NCBI GenBank assembly: GCA_028284155.1
Contig: JANQSF010000058.1
Coordinates: forward strand, 24,732 to 88,731
Direction of reading: 5' to 3'
Source: Phycisphaeraceae bacterium
Lineage (GTDB): Bacteria > Planctomycetota > Phycisphaerae > Phycisphaerales > Phycisphaeraceae
Length of the DNA: 64,000 bases
The translations under genes were made by a program, and so were the position numbers. Shown in pieces: positions 42,234 through 51,137 of the stretch. Numbering within the stretch: position 1 is the stretch's first letter; each line of letters starts with the position of its first letter. The notes beneath the pieces were generated by a model that worked only from the letters and a program-made list of their open reading frames with translations, searched no databases and was not told the origin of the DNA.

Positions 42234-43115
42234 TCAGCGTGGGGGCAGGCCGCCGGGGAACTGCGGGCGTTGTGGGGTGGGTTTGGTGTCGAGCAGTTCG
42301 ACCTCGAAGATGAGCATGTGGCCGGGCTTGATCGCGCCGCCGGGGCGGGGGTTGTCGCCGTAGGCCAGGTCGGCCGGGATCCACAGCTTCCACTTGTCGC
42401 CGACTTGCATCAGCAGCAGCGCTTCGGTCCAGCCCTTGATCACGCCGGTCACGGGGAACTCGATCGGCTCGCCGCGTTTCACCGAGCTGTCAAAGACCGT
42501 GCCGTCCGCCAGCGTGCCGTGGTAGTGGACCTTGACCGTGTCTTTGGTGGTCGGCTTCTTGCCGTCGCCGTTCTTGAGTTCTTTGTATTGCAGGCCGGAC
42601 TTGGTGGTGACGACGCCCTCAGCCTTGCCGTTCTTGGCAAGGAATGCGGCGCCGGCCTTGCGGTTCAATTCCGCCTGCGCCTTGCGCTTGTCTTCCATTT
42701 CTTTCTGGTACGCGACAAACGCGGCCTGCACCTGCTCGATGCTGACCTGCGGCTCCGCGCCGCCCAAGGCGTCGGACACGCCCTTGGCGAAGGCGTTGGT
42801 GTCGACCTCGGCCACGCCGTTTTGCATGAGCTGCTGGGCGAGGCGGGTGCCGAAGAAATAGCTGACCTTCTGCTTGTTGCTCTTGAGCCAGGCGGGAAGT
42901 TTGGCGTTGGCCTCGGCGAGAGCGGCGGCCTTGGCGGCCTCAGCGGCTTCAGCGGCCTCCTTCGCGGCGGCCTCAGCCTCGGCGGCTTTCGCGGCGGCCG
43001 CGTCGGCCTTCGCCTTCGCGTCGGCGGCGGTCTGAGGCTTCGTGTCCTGGGCGATGACGACGCCGGCGCAGACGATCGCGCCGAGCATGACGCCCGCGAG
43101 CAGTTGACGCTTCAT
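42234..43115 (-). CDS. Exported FKBP-type peptidyl-prolyl cis-trans isomerase
   Basis: The 293-aa protein has a signal peptide (LLAGVMLGAIVCAGVVIAQ) and an extremely Ala/Glu/Lys-rich helical segment (about residues 30-75). The FKBP N-terminal dimerisation part follows (KVSYFFGTRLAQQLM). The C-terminal ~100 residues hold the FKBP catalytic fold (VKVHYHGTLADGTVFDSS; GWTEALLLMQVGDKWKLWIP; AYGD; GHMLIFEVELL). It probably assists folding of exported proteins. The Ala-rich helix is unusual and could be a spacer across the periplasm. The Fkl-like layout is like E. coli FkpA/FklB. Confidence 0.93.
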   Translation of the reverse strand: MKRQLLAGVMLGAIVCAGVVIAQDTKPQTAADAKAKADAAAAKAAEAEAAAKEAAEAAEAAKAAALAEANAKLPAWLKSNKQKVSYFFGTRLAQQLMQNGVAEVDTNAFAKGVSDALGGAEPQVSIEQVQAAFVAYQKEMEDKRKAQAELNRKAGAAFLAKNGKAEGVVTTKSGLQYKELKNGDGKKPTTKDTVKVHYHGTLADGTVFDSSVKRGEPIEFPVTGVIKGWTEALLLMQVGDKWKLWIPADLAYGDNPRPGGAIKPGHMLIFEVELLDTKPTPQRPQFPGGLPPR

Positions 43116-43270
43116 GAACAGTCCTTTCAGGGAGGTAAATGGGCTGGGGTAGGTGGGCTCGCTCAGCCACAGTCAGCCGAACGGGGGACTGCCAGTATAG
43201 CGGGTCGCGGGGGTCGGGCGTTCGGTCGGTGCAGAAGCGGCAGGGCGGATGGACACCGAAATGAGGTCTT

Positions 43271-43792
43271 TTAGAACCGATACGTCGCCGGCCAGCACCG
43301 GGATGGGTGTGAGAGGGTGGCCGTCTGTTGTGCGTTTGGGGCCGCGCAAAGCCGCAAGCGGCTGGATGGGGAGTGGGATTGGGTATCGTCCTGCGGGGCG
43401 GGGTCGGCCGGCTTGGGGCCGCCGAGTTTGACCTGGCCGGAGGCGACGAGGTAGATGGCCACAGCCAGGCCGATCACGATCAGGACCAGCAACAGCTTGA
43501 CCAATGGGCTGGACTTGCGCTTCTGGCCGCGGGCGTCGTGGACCTGCTGTTGCGTCGCCTCGTCGGCCACGTTCTTGGCGTGTTCCTCCTTCTCGATCAT
43601 CTCGAAGTACTTGCGCTCCTGCTCCTCGCCACCGACGCGCGTGAGCGAGCCGTAATGCCCGTTGCCGTCGGCGCATTCGAGGGCGTAGAAGATGTTGCCG
43701 TCGCCGTCGCGGACCGTTCTGCCCACGTCTTTTTCGCGCAGGCGGACGGGTCGGCCGGTGTGCGGGCTGCGGACTTCGATCCAGTCGGCCAT
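43271..43792 (-). CDS. Hypothetical protein with one membrane helix; C-terminal tail partly repeat-derived
   Basis: The 173-aa frame starts at ATG 43792 (MADWIEVRSPHTGRPVRL). The N-terminal ~45 residues look like a small beta domain. A charged helical part follows (EEQERKYFEMIEKEEHAKNV), then one membrane helix (LVKLLLVLIVIGLAVAIYLV) near residues 100-120. The last ~35 residues (SSRLRLCAAPNAQQ...) are read through a family A repeat at 43344-43362, so the natural C-terminus may have been nearer residue 138. No function can be assigned. Confidence 0.65.
   Translation of the reverse strand: MADWIEVRSPHTGRPVRLREKDVGRTVRDGDGNIFYALECADGNGHYGSLTRVGGEEQERKYFEMIEKEEHAKNVADEATQQQVHDARGQKRKSSPLVKLLLVLIVIGLAVAIYLVASGQVKLGGPKPADPAPQDDTQSHSPSSRLRLCAAPNAQQTATLSHPSRCWPATYRF
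43344..43362 (-). repeat. Family A repeat inside the 3' end of the 43271 gene
   Basis: GCGCAAAGCCGCAAGCGGC, one mismatch from the consensus complement. Confidence 0.8.
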
Positions 43793-44065
43793 GGCCGGGG
43801 TCTCCAGGGGTGCCGCGTTGCAGCGCGGGAGACGAAAGAGTTGCCTCGGTGCGGGTCGATTTCGCGTCGGCCCTGACGATAGCATTAAAAGCGATCCGCG
43901 CGTTATCGGCAACGGCCAACATGGTTGGTTGGCTGGGAAGGCCGGTGCGGTGTGCGCGTCCGCTTGGGTTACACGCTTGACCCCGGCCCTCGGCCCGGTC
44001 GATGTACCGGGACCGCGCGTCGGTGTTTGACGCGCCGGACGGACACCCGACCCGGAGGTTTGGCC

Positions 44066-44293
44066 TTGTTCAATCGCCACAAAGAAAGCCTGATCCACGA
44101 AATCCGCCGACACAACCGCACGGCCGAGCCGGCGTTCCTGGACAACTTCGACGTGCCGACGCTCGAAAGCTACGCCGAACGACTCACCCGCCTGCAGGGC
44201 AAGCGCGGCCGAACGAGCGTGTGGGTGCGGCCCGGCGACACGCCGGCCATCACGGACAACGAGGGGGGCGGTTACTATTCAACGTCGTGGTAA
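44066..44293 (+). CDS. Small conserved-looking protein, TTG start
   Basis: The 75-aa protein (FNRHKESLIHEIRRHNR, then FLDNFDVPTLESYAERL, ending DNEGGGYYSTSW) has no ATG start. A TTG at 44066 is supported by GGAGG at 44054-44058, 7 nt upstream, which is one of the best ribosome sites in the window. It is soluble, with no signal or Cys. The upstream gap 43793-44065 shows GC-rich imperfect dyads but nothing firm. The function is unknown. Confidence 0.6.
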   Translation: MFNRHKESLIHEIRRHNRTAEPAFLDNFDVPTLESYAERLTRLQGKRGRTSVWVRPGDTPAITDNEGGGYYSTSW

Positions 44294-44296
44294 TGG

Positions 44297-44315
44297 GCCC
44301 CTTGCGGCTTAGCGC
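44297..44315 (+). repeat. Family A repeat, single copy (one mismatch)
   Basis: GCCCCTTGCGGCTTAGCGC lies 4 nt after the small gene's stop, between it and the convergent gene. Confidence 0.75.
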
Positions 44316-44318
44316 GGT

Positions 44319-44909
44319 TCACCCATCCGGCGTCTCGATAAGTTGACGCAGGCGATCGGCTAAGGCCGTTGGCAACCGGTCGAGCCACGTCGCGTCGATC
44401 AGTCCGACGTCGAGCATGTCGCGCAGGTGAGTTTTGTCTTTGTCGCGATACGCAACCAACTTCATCCGCACCAGCGCCTCAAGACTCACCATGCGGAACG
44501 ACTCGGCAGGCTCCGAGTCTTCAACGTCCGCCGTCGGCAGCGCGTCCTCGTCGTGGACCTTTTCTTGGGCGAACACGACATGCACGGCGTCACGCGCCTT
44601 GGCGTCGGGGCCGTCCAGAAACATGTCGATGCCTTTGACGTGTCGGTAGACGAAGCCTTCCGACTCAAGCGCCGCTTTCGCGTTTTCGAGATCGCCGCGA
44701 CGCAGTAGGATATCGACGTCGCGCGTGTTGCGCACGGCCGCCTCATCGACGCGCGCGACCCACGCGGCGACGGCGTTGCCGCCGGTGACGGCGTAGGGTA
44801 TACCGGCCCGCTCGAGCGCGGCCGTCGCCCGTAAGAGTCGTTCGCGAATGCGTTCCACAGACCGGATCATCCGGTCCAGCGAGAAGGGTTGCAAGTCGGG
44901 TGCCGACAT
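44319..44909 (-). CDS. Nucleotidyltransferase-fold protein
   Basis: The 196-aa protein shows the start of a polymerase-beta-like nucleotidyltransferase: YAVTGGNAVAAW near residue 40, then RNTRDVDILLRRGD with the two metal-binding Asp residues (DVD), as in MNT/AbiEii-like proteins. The third acidic position may be in RDAVHVVFAQ. The C-terminal part (SLEALVRMKLVAYRDKDKTH) closely resembles AbiEii-type NTase and related hypothetical families. No partner antitoxin-like gene is adjacent on the same strand, so a toxin role is not supported. Confidence 0.8.
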   Translation of the reverse strand: MSAPDLQPFSLDRMIRSVERIRERLLRATAALERAGIPYAVTGGNAVAAWVARVDEAAVRNTRDVDILLRRGDLENAKAALESEGFVYRHVKGIDMFLDGPDAKARDAVHVVFAQEKVHDEDALPTADVEDSEPAESFRMVSLEALVRMKLVAYRDKDKTHLRDMLDVGLIDATWLDRLPTALADRLRQLIETPDG

Positions 44910-44932
44910 GGGGGATTCTATGCTTTGCCTGA

Positions 44933-44951
44933 CCCGCTTGCGGCTTAGCGC
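44933..44951 (+). repeat. Family A repeat between NTase and mdh genes
   Basis: CCCGCTTGCGGCTTAGCGC, one base from the consensus, in the divergent intergenic gap. Confidence 0.75.
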
Positions 44952-45029
44952 ACGCTAACCCTGACGCAACCGCGTATTCGGGATATCCTTCGCCCTCACG
45001 ACAACGACCCTCCGGCGAAGGACTTTCCC

Positions 45030-45983
45030 ATGCCCAATCGTCCCAAGATTTCCGTCATCGGCGGCGGCAACGTCGGCGCGAGCTGCGCCATGTGGGCCGC
45101 CCAGAAAGAACTCGGCGACATCGTCGTCGTGGACATCCCCGACGCTGAGCAGCGCATCCAAGGCCGACTGCTCGACCTGGCGCAGTGCTCGCCCATCGAG
45201 CGGTTCGACGCGAACATCACAGCCACGAGCGACTACACGCACATCGCCGACTCCGACGTCGTCGTCGTCACGGCCGGCCTGCCGCGTAAGCCGGGCATGT
45301 CGCGCGACGACCTGATCGAGACCAACGTCAAGATCGTCAAGAGCGTCAGCGAGAACATCAAGCAGCACGCGCCCGACGCGGTTGTGATCCTCGTGTCCAA
45401 CCCGCTGGACGCGATGGTTTACACGGCCTGGAAGACGACCGGTTTCGCGACGAACCAGATCGTCGGTCAGGCCGGCTGCCTCGACGTCGCGCGGTTCAAG
45501 ACGTTCATCGCAATGGAGACCGGATTCAGCGTCGAAGACATCAACGCCCTGCTGCTGGGCGGGCACGGCGACACGATGGTACCGCTGCCGCGTTACACGA
45601 ACATCGCCGGCATCCCGGTGACCAAGTTCATCGACGAAGCCCGGCTGAACGAGATCGTCGACCGCGCGAAGGTCGGCGGCGGCGAGATCGTCAAGCTCAT
45701 GGGCACGAGTGCCTACCTCGCCCCCGCGGCCGGCACGATCGACATGGTCGAAGCCATCGTCCGCGACAAGAAGCGCATCCTGCCGTGCGCGTCGTACTGC
45801 GACGGCGAGTTCGGCATCAACGGCCTGTTCGTCGGCGTGCCGACGCTGCTGGGCGCAGGCGGCGTCGAGAAGGTCATCGAAATCGATCTGAACGACGACG
45901 AGCAGAAGCTGATGGACGCGTCGCGCGACCACGTGGCCGAACTGGTCGAGGTCGTGACGAAGATGTTCCCCGAATTGGCGTGA
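45030..45983 (+). CDS. mdh: Malate dehydrogenase (LDH-like type)
   Basis: The 317-aa enzyme has the Rossmann motif GGGNVGASCAMWAA, the substrate-binding Arg in LPRKPGMSRDDL, the NPLDAM segment and the active-site His in GGHGDTMVPLPRY. Length and pattern fit the LDH-like malate dehydrogenases that convert malate and oxaloacetate with NAD+. The Arg (R-K-P-G-M) in the substrate loop argues for malate over lactate. A good ribosome site GAAGGA stands upstream of the ATG. It is followed by a nested C/D repeat element that may end transcription. Confidence 0.94.
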   Translation: MPNRPKISVIGGGNVGASCAMWAAQKELGDIVVVDIPDAEQRIQGRLLDLAQCSPIERFDANITATSDYTHIADSDVVVVTAGLPRKPGMSRDDLIETNVKIVKSVSENIKQHAPDAVVILVSNPLDAMVYTAWKTTGFATNQIVGQAGCLDVARFKTFIAMETGFSVEDINALLLGGHGDTMVPLPRYTNIAGIPVTKFIDEARLNEIVDRAKVGGGEIVKLMGTSAYLAPAAGTIDMVEAIVRDKKRILPCASYCDGEFGINGLFVGVPTLLGAGGVEKVIEIDLNDDEQKLMDASRDHVAELVEVVTKMFPELA

Positions 45984-45994
45984 TCACGCGTGGG

Positions 45995-46129
45995 GTGGCT
46001 GTGAATGAGCGAAGCGTTTCACAGCAGTGGGGCAGACATTCCTGTCTGCCTGTTGGTCGAATGGCAGACAGGAAAGTCTGCCCCACTTCAACGTCGAGCC
46101 CGTGAAACGCTTCGCTTATTCACAGGCAC
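45995..46129. repeat. Family C element, copy 3, interrupted by a family D element
   Basis: Arms at 45995-46024 and 46100-46129 match the 75-bp family C element. The loop contains a complete 60-bp family D element at 46027-46086. Removing it leaves 75 bp with a 15-bp centre, the same as copy 2. Confidence 0.9.
46027..46086. repeat. Family D inverted repeat, copy 1 (60 bp, nested)
   Basis: GTGGGGCAGACATTCCTGTC-type arms at 46027-46050 and 46063-46086. It is inserted in the centre of a family C element. Confidence 0.9.
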
Positions 46130-46156
46130 CCATCGACCCCGGTTGATGGCGTTGAA

Positions 46157-47134
46157 TCACCCCTCCGCGTGTTGCCGCACGCAGTCGGCGATGTAACCCA
46201 TGTACAGCGACTGTGCCTCGGGCGGGTCGAGTGTGTAATCGACCTGCCCCTGTTCGTCGACGGTGTAGTAGCCGGGCACGTTGTCCAGGTGGCCGATCGG
46301 GTTGGTAAAGGACATTTCCGAGACGACGAATTCATCGCCGCGGAACAGCAGGTCGAAGCTCATGGTGTCGAAGCCGTGCGTCCTGCAAAGCTCCACGAAG
46401 TACTTCGCTTCGTCGTTGCCGATCGGGCCTTCGTACTCTTCCATGCCGCTCCCACTGGCGCGGAAATCGCCGGGTCGGTTGCGGCGGTAGAGGACGAAGA
46501 CGTACTTCTTCGCGACGACGGACAGCCGGCAGTCGCGCGGGTTGTCTTTCATGAATTCCTGCCAGATGACGTACCGGTCGCCGCGGTCGACGCGACGCAG
46601 GCCGTGGTAGGCGTGGCGTCGTAAGAATCGGCTGACTTTGGACTCGCTGAACGCGAGTTTGAGTTCCTTCTGCGCTTCTTCCTTGGTCTTGATCAGCTTG
46701 ACGCCGCGCGACGCCGACCCGTCGCTGGTCTTCGAAACGAACGGGTATTCGCAGTAGTTGAGCCAGGCTGCACATTCGCCTCCGTTGTAGGAGACGAAGG
46801 TCTTTGGCGTGGGGATGCCGTGGTGCTGAAAGAAGTAGGCCTGTTGCTTCTTGTTGTCGTACATGCAGAATGTCCTCCAACTCGGGAAGACGCGCATGCC
46901 CAACTCGGACTCGATGAACCAGATCTTCTCGCGGCCCTGCTCGAGCCAGGGGTGGAACAGGTTCGGCCGCCAAACAACGCAGGCGCACCCGTCGAACTGC
47001 TTCGCCCAGTCGGAGCGACACATATCGACCATGCGGCAAGTCAGGCCGTGCTGCTCGGCGTAGGACTGATAACGTTCATGCCAACCCTGGCCGTCCATGC
47101 CGATCGCGATCAGGGGCTTTGAGTCGGTTGCCAT
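46157..47134 (-). CDS. ATP-grasp fold protein, glycan-locus associated
   Basis: The 325-aa protein resembles ATP-grasp ligases in outline: an N-terminal nucleotide-like domain (IAIGMDGQGWHERYQSYAEQ), a central YPFVSKTSDGSASRGVKLI strand-loop with Lys and Gly-rich ATP loop, and a C-terminal segment with FDLLFRGDEFVVSEMSFTNP that carries the metal-binding Glu/Asn. Such proteins often join sugars or amino acids in surface-polymer loci. It is the distal gene of the glycan cluster, 8 bp after the preceding glycosyltransferase. The actual substrate is unknown. Confidence 0.8.
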   Translation of the reverse strand: MATDSKPLIAIGMDGQGWHERYQSYAEQHGLTCRMVDMCRSDWAKQFDGCACVVWRPNLFHPWLEQGREKIWFIESELGMRVFPSWRTFCMYDNKKQQAYFFQHHGIPTPKTFVSYNGGECAAWLNYCEYPFVSKTSDGSASRGVKLIKTKEEAQKELKLAFSESKVSRFLRRHAYHGLRRVDRGDRYVIWQEFMKDNPRDCRLSVVAKKYVFVLYRRNRPGDFRASGSGMEEYEGPIGNDEAKYFVELCRTHGFDTMSFDLLFRGDEFVVSEMSFTNPIGHLDNVPGYYTVDEQGQVDYTLDPPEAQSLYMGYIADCVRQHAEG

Positions 47135-47142
47135 CGGTGGGG

Positions 47143-48351
47143 TTATCCGTTCGCGTTGGGCGGGTCGGTTGTCAGGGCCTGCGCGACCGCGTGTGCGTCG
47201 ATCGCTTCGAGGACGCGCGGCAGGCCGACCTCCATCGCGAATGTGTCGAGTGCGTCTTGCCTCGCTTGGCCTGTCAACGATTCGCGTTCGGCTGGCGACA
47301 TCGTCAGGGCCCGCATCAGGCCTTCTGTCAGATCATCGGGCGATTGCAGGTCGATCAACAATCCGTTCCGGTCGTGGTCGATGCATTCGTTGGAGCCCGC
47401 CACGTCGCTGACGACGCACAGGCCGCCGCAGGCCATCGCCTCGATAACGGTATTGGGCATGCCCTCGAACAGGCTGGGCAGGACCTCGACGTCAAACGCG
47501 TTGTGCCAGCCGACCGCGTCGTCAGAGTGGCCGACGAAGGTTGTACGCGGCGTGATGCTCAACTCGTCCGCCAATTGAAGCAGTGCCTGTTCCTCCGGCC
47601 CGGTGCCGACGATGACCAGCCGCGTGTTGTCCGCGAGTGCCTCGTCGAGTTGCGCATGCGCGCGGAGCAGCCAATCGACGCGCTTGTTTTTGTGCAGCCG
47701 ACCGATGTAGCCGATGACGCGGTCCTGTTCGTCGAACCCGTGCTCAGCCCGTACGGCTGAACGTCGATCAGCGTCTGGTTGAAAACGGTTGGTATCCACG
47801 AAGTTGGGGCAGGTCATCGTCTTGTCGGCAGGCATCCCGTACCGACGGATCAGCGATTGTCGCACCGCCTCGGAGACACACACGCTCCGGTGGACCGCCC
47901 GGGCTGAGAGCCAGTCGCGGATGCGCCTGCTCAACGTGCGCTTCCGCGGCGGCTGAAGTTGGCCGGGGCGTTGCGGGTCGGCGTCGGCCAGGTTGCGTTC
48001 GAGGATGTAGACGCGTTCGAAGCGGCGTTGCATGGCCAGCAGCACAGCCAGCGAACTGTGGCCGGCCGGCGAACGGGTCACGACGGCGCGATGACCGTGA
48101 TACGGCTTCAGCGCGGCCGACCATTCCGCGTAGAGCGACCTTCCTGAGCCGATCTGTTTCAGGGGGATGTGCGCGACCTGTACGTTGGAGCCCGCTAACG
48201 CCTCGCTGAACACGTCGTTTTCGGTGGCGACGATCGTCAGCGGTTGTTCAGCCCGCTCGAACGCGCGCGCCAGGTGGAGCATCTGCGTCCGGATCCCGCC
48301 GCCGCGGCCGCTCTCGGCACAGATCAGCAGGTAGGGCGGTTGATCTTGCAT
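47143..48351 (-). CDS. GT4 family glycosyltransferase
   Basis: The 402-aa GT-B protein has the N-terminal domain start GRGGGIRTQMLHLARAFE and the C-terminal donor domain with VIGYIGRLHKNKRVDWLLRA, LVIVGTGPEEQALLQLA and the E-x7-E motif in LPSLFEGMPNTVIEAMACG. It transfers a nucleotide-activated sugar during glycan assembly. The acceptor is unknown. It precedes the ATP-grasp gene by 8 bp on the same strand. Confidence 0.92.
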   Translation of the reverse strand: MQDQPPYLLICAESGRGGGIRTQMLHLARAFERAEQPLTIVATENDVFSEALAGSNVQVAHIPLKQIGSGRSLYAEWSAALKPYHGHRAVVTRSPAGHSSLAVLLAMQRRFERVYILERNLADADPQRPGQLQPPRKRTLSRRIRDWLSARAVHRSVCVSEAVRQSLIRRYGMPADKTMTCPNFVDTNRFQPDADRRSAVRAEHGFDEQDRVIGYIGRLHKNKRVDWLLRAHAQLDEALADNTRLVIVGTGPEEQALLQLADELSITPRTTFVGHSDDAVGWHNAFDVEVLPSLFEGMPNTVIEAMACGGLCVVSDVAGSNECIDHDRNGLLIDLQSPDDLTEGLMRALTMSPAERESLTGQARQDALDTFAMEVGLPRVLEAIDAHAVAQALTTDPPNANG

Positions 48352-48480
48352 GCGACGGGTTGCGAAAACATGTGGAGGGAATCACGACCACATCAGTGGG
48401 CAGACAGCCCTGTCGGCGTAATCGCGATAGACTGGATCGTAGGGGGCAACCGTGACGAGTGCTTGGCTGATGAGACCTCT

Positions 48481-48618
48481 GACCAACCTCTCCCTTCGGG
48501 AGAGGTCGGCGGCGTCGCCGCCGCCGGGTGAGGTTTCGGCGCGGCCGTGCTTCAGTCTAAAGTGGGTCGTACATTGCGCAGAGCCCTCACCCCAACCCTC
48601 TCCCAGAGGGAGAGAGAG
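48481..48618. repeat. Family K repeat pair upstream of the 48636 gene
   Basis: CCTCTCCCTTCGGGAGAGG hairpin (48487-48505) and a CCCTCACCCCAACCCTCTCC-type repeat (about 48584-48618) are related by inversion. The second half is of a type met in many bacterial genomes as intergenic repeats. It fills the gap between the two divergent glycosyltransferase genes. Confidence 0.8.
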
Positions 48619-48635
48619 TTATTCAGAGCACCCTG

Positions 48636-49592
48636 ATGTTTGAACAGACACCGACCTGGCTGCCGTACCGACTGCGCAACTGGCTTGACCAGCGGCGCAT
48701 CGAGCGTTCGGTCGGCCGAATCCATTGGACACGGCCTTACAAAGCCGCGCCGCCAGATCGGGCGGCGCTGGAAGTCCACATGCTGCTGTGTCGGCGCGAC
48801 CTGTACGTCGGGCTGGTCGCGATCAAGTCGTTGCTGCGCTACGGCGACGAGCGGTTGGCCGTGACGTTTTCCGACGACGGGACGCTGACCGAGCAGGAGC
48901 GCCGATCGGTCTCAAACCACGTGCCGGGCTCGCGCTGGTTGAGTTGGCCGACGCAGGACGAGGCGATCGACGCGGCCTTCGACAGTCGGCCGAACCTGCG
49001 CGACCTGTACCACAGCGACTATGCGCCGGTCTGCAAGCTCGTGCACGCCATGGCGATGCCGCGTTGCGAACGCGTCGTCGTGCTCGACCCGGACACCGCC
49101 TTCTTCAAACGACCTGAAACGATCTTGAACTGGTCGGCTGGGGACGACGCGTTCGGCTGGTATCTGCACGACCATCAGGACGAGACGACGGCCGTGCCGG
49201 CTGAGGCGCAGGAGGCGTTCGGCATGCTCGAAGCCGAACTGGCGTCGGACAGTCGGCCGTGGACGCTGGACCGCCGGTTGTTCAACTCGGGGCTGCTCGT
49301 GTTTCGGCCCGACCGATTGAGCCTGGACGTCGCGGAGCAATACTTGGCCTGGCGACCTTCACTCGACGCGAAGTACAAAACAGGCCGAAGCGCGATCTGG
49401 TTCGGCGACTGGACGCCCGAACAGACCTGCTACCACGTCATGTTCGCGCTGGCGCAGCCGGCCAGCCGACCGCTGGGCGACGACTACCACCTCGGCGGCG
49501 AGGCGGGGCATGTGTTCAATCACTTCCTGCGTCACTACCTGGTCCGCAAGAGCACGCAAGATCGACTGCGCGGGCTGGTCGATGAGTTGTGA
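48636..49592 (+). CDS. Glycosyltransferase-like GT-A fold protein
   Basis: The 318-aa protein carries VVVLDPDTAFFKRPE with a DxD-like DPD that coordinates the nucleotide-sugar metal, and LFNSGLLVFRP. These are typical of GT8-like or nucleotide-diphospho-sugar transferases. The first ~40 residues are basic (RLRNWLDQRRIERSVGRIHW), possibly membrane-associated. It is the only + strand gene in the glycan cluster and so is transcribed apart from its neighbours. The sugar is unknown. Confidence 0.82.
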   Translation: MFEQTPTWLPYRLRNWLDQRRIERSVGRIHWTRPYKAAPPDRAALEVHMLLCRRDLYVGLVAIKSLLRYGDERLAVTFSDDGTLTEQERRSVSNHVPGSRWLSWPTQDEAIDAAFDSRPNLRDLYHSDYAPVCKLVHAMAMPRCERVVVLDPDTAFFKRPETILNWSAGDDAFGWYLHDHQDETTAVPAEAQEAFGMLEAELASDSRPWTLDRRLFNSGLLVFRPDRLSLDVAEQYLAWRPSLDAKYKTGRSAIWFGDWTPEQTCYHVMFALAQPASRPLGDDYHLGGEAGHVFNHFLRHYLVRKSTQDRLRGLVDEL

Positions 49593-49640
49593 TTCAATTC
49601 GGCAGGCACTGAATCAGCACATGTGCGCGCGACGATTGGA

Positions 49641-50984
49641 TCACGCCGGCACAAGCCCCGGTATGCCTTCCGGACGACGGACCTCTTCGAGTTCCGGGAT
49701 CGTCGACGTCGAGGCTAACTTCTGCGCCTCGGCGATGCTGTGCACGTGGCTGCACGTGACCAGACCGAGAATGCACAGGATGAAGCCGATCTCGACCGAC
49801 TCCATCCCAATGAACGTGCTACAGATCATCATCCCGCCCATAGAGACGAGGATCATGGTGGCCATGTACTGTGGCCAGCGCATGCGTTTGGAGATGCGCG
49901 TGCGCATCATCTGCCACAGCTTCCACATCGTCCCGAAGTAGAACAGGCACATCCCGAACAGGCCGGGGAATCCGTAGTCGGCGCCGGTCTGCAGGAACAG
50001 GTTGTGCACACTCTTGTTGCCAGCCAGGCCGTACTGCCTGCTGACGACGTTGAAGTTGCGCGGACCCAGGCCCATCGGGTTCTGTTTCATGGCCTTCCAG
50101 CCGGCCCGCCAGGTGTGGAACCGGCTTTCCGCCGACTCGTCACGCTGCTCTTTGTCGAAGAAGATCGAGGCGAACCGCTGGCGGACGAGTTCGCCCGACA
50201 ACTCCAGCGTGACGACCACGGCGATGATCGCGATCCCCATCGTGATGATCTTGTTGGGCAGCTTGATGAGGGCGATGATGAAGATGAGGATGCCGACCAT
50301 GATCAGGCCGAGCTGCCCGCCGCGCGAGTAGGTAAACAGCACGACGTGGCACGCCAGCAGCATGCCCGCCAGGCAGACCGGCTTCAGCCACCAGACGCGC
50401 GCGTGGATCCCCATAAAAAACATGACCGGCACGCTCATGACCATGAACATGGCCACGCCGTTGTTGTCCACCCCACCCCAGCCGCGCAGCCAGATGTAGA
50501 GGTTGTTCTGCATGTAGATGTCGTTGAAGTTGTACGCCAAAAAGCAGAGCGTCAGTGTGACCACCCACGCCAACGCCTTGATGTGTTTCGCCTCACGCAC
50601 GATCGAGATCGTGATGAACATCATCAGCAGGATCTTCCACTGCGGGTCGAGGAAGATCCAGGCGCGTGTCGAATCGATCGCCCAGAACTGCGCCGCCAAC
50701 GCGCCCCACCCAACATAGATGCACATGCCGATCATCGGCCAACGGATGAACCGCAGGCGGTCCCAATTGCCGAAGCCGATCAGCGTCCAGCCGACGATCG
50801 TGCTGATCGCGACAAACCGGCTGAAGCGAGGCGAGCTGTACGGGTCGAGGATCCAGAACCACGTGTAAGGCGGCCGAAGGATCGCGAACATGTAGTAGAT
50901 GAACAGCCCCACCATCGGGGCGAACCAGCCGCAGGCCACGCCGACCGCCGTCGCCGTGTAGGTGAAGATGTAGCCAACTTCCAT
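49641..50984 (-). CDS. O-antigen ligase/polymerase-like membrane protein, exosortase-associated type
   Basis: The 447-aa protein has about ten to twelve membrane helices and a long periplasmic loop that is typical of the WaaL/Wzy family (FTYSRGGQLGLI in the middle; YGLAGNKSVHNLFLQTGADY in the loop). The N-terminal part FAPMVGLFIYYMFAILRPPY resembles the putative O-glycosylation ligase found beside exosortase systems. It would transfer a finished glycan to protein or lipid, or polymerise it. The presence of a PEP-CTERM protein in this window fits this reading but does not prove a link. Confidence 0.8.
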   Translation of the reverse strand: MEVGYIFTYTATAVGVACGWFAPMVGLFIYYMFAILRPPYTWFWILDPYSSPRFSRFVAISTIVGWTLIGFGNWDRLRFIRWPMIGMCIYVGWGALAAQFWAIDSTRAWIFLDPQWKILLMMFITISIVREAKHIKALAWVVTLTLCFLAYNFNDIYMQNNLYIWLRGWGGVDNNGVAMFMVMSVPVMFFMGIHARVWWLKPVCLAGMLLACHVVLFTYSRGGQLGLIMVGILIFIIALIKLPNKIITMGIAIIAVVVTLELSGELVRQRFASIFFDKEQRDESAESRFHTWRAGWKAMKQNPMGLGPRNFNVVSRQYGLAGNKSVHNLFLQTGADYGFPGLFGMCLFYFGTMWKLWQMMRTRISKRMRWPQYMATMILVSMGGMMICSTFIGMESVEIGFILCILGLVTCSHVHSIAEAQKLASTSTIPELEEVRRPEGIPGLVPA

Positions 50985-51137
50985 GGTCGCTTACCCGCCG
51001 TCCCGCCGCTGAATGACAGTGGTCTCCCTGACCGCCGCTTCTGACTCGAATCCGATCCCCGTGTTACGCTCGCGAACCGGGGTTCGGTTCGACTTTTCCA
51101 CGCACACAGACCGCCAAGCCGATTGGGCTTGGTGAGT

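Noticed and set aside
44066..44909. Toxin-antitoxin pair formed by the small gene and the nucleotidyltransferase gene
   Set aside because: The genes are convergent on opposite strands with a repeat between them and no operon.
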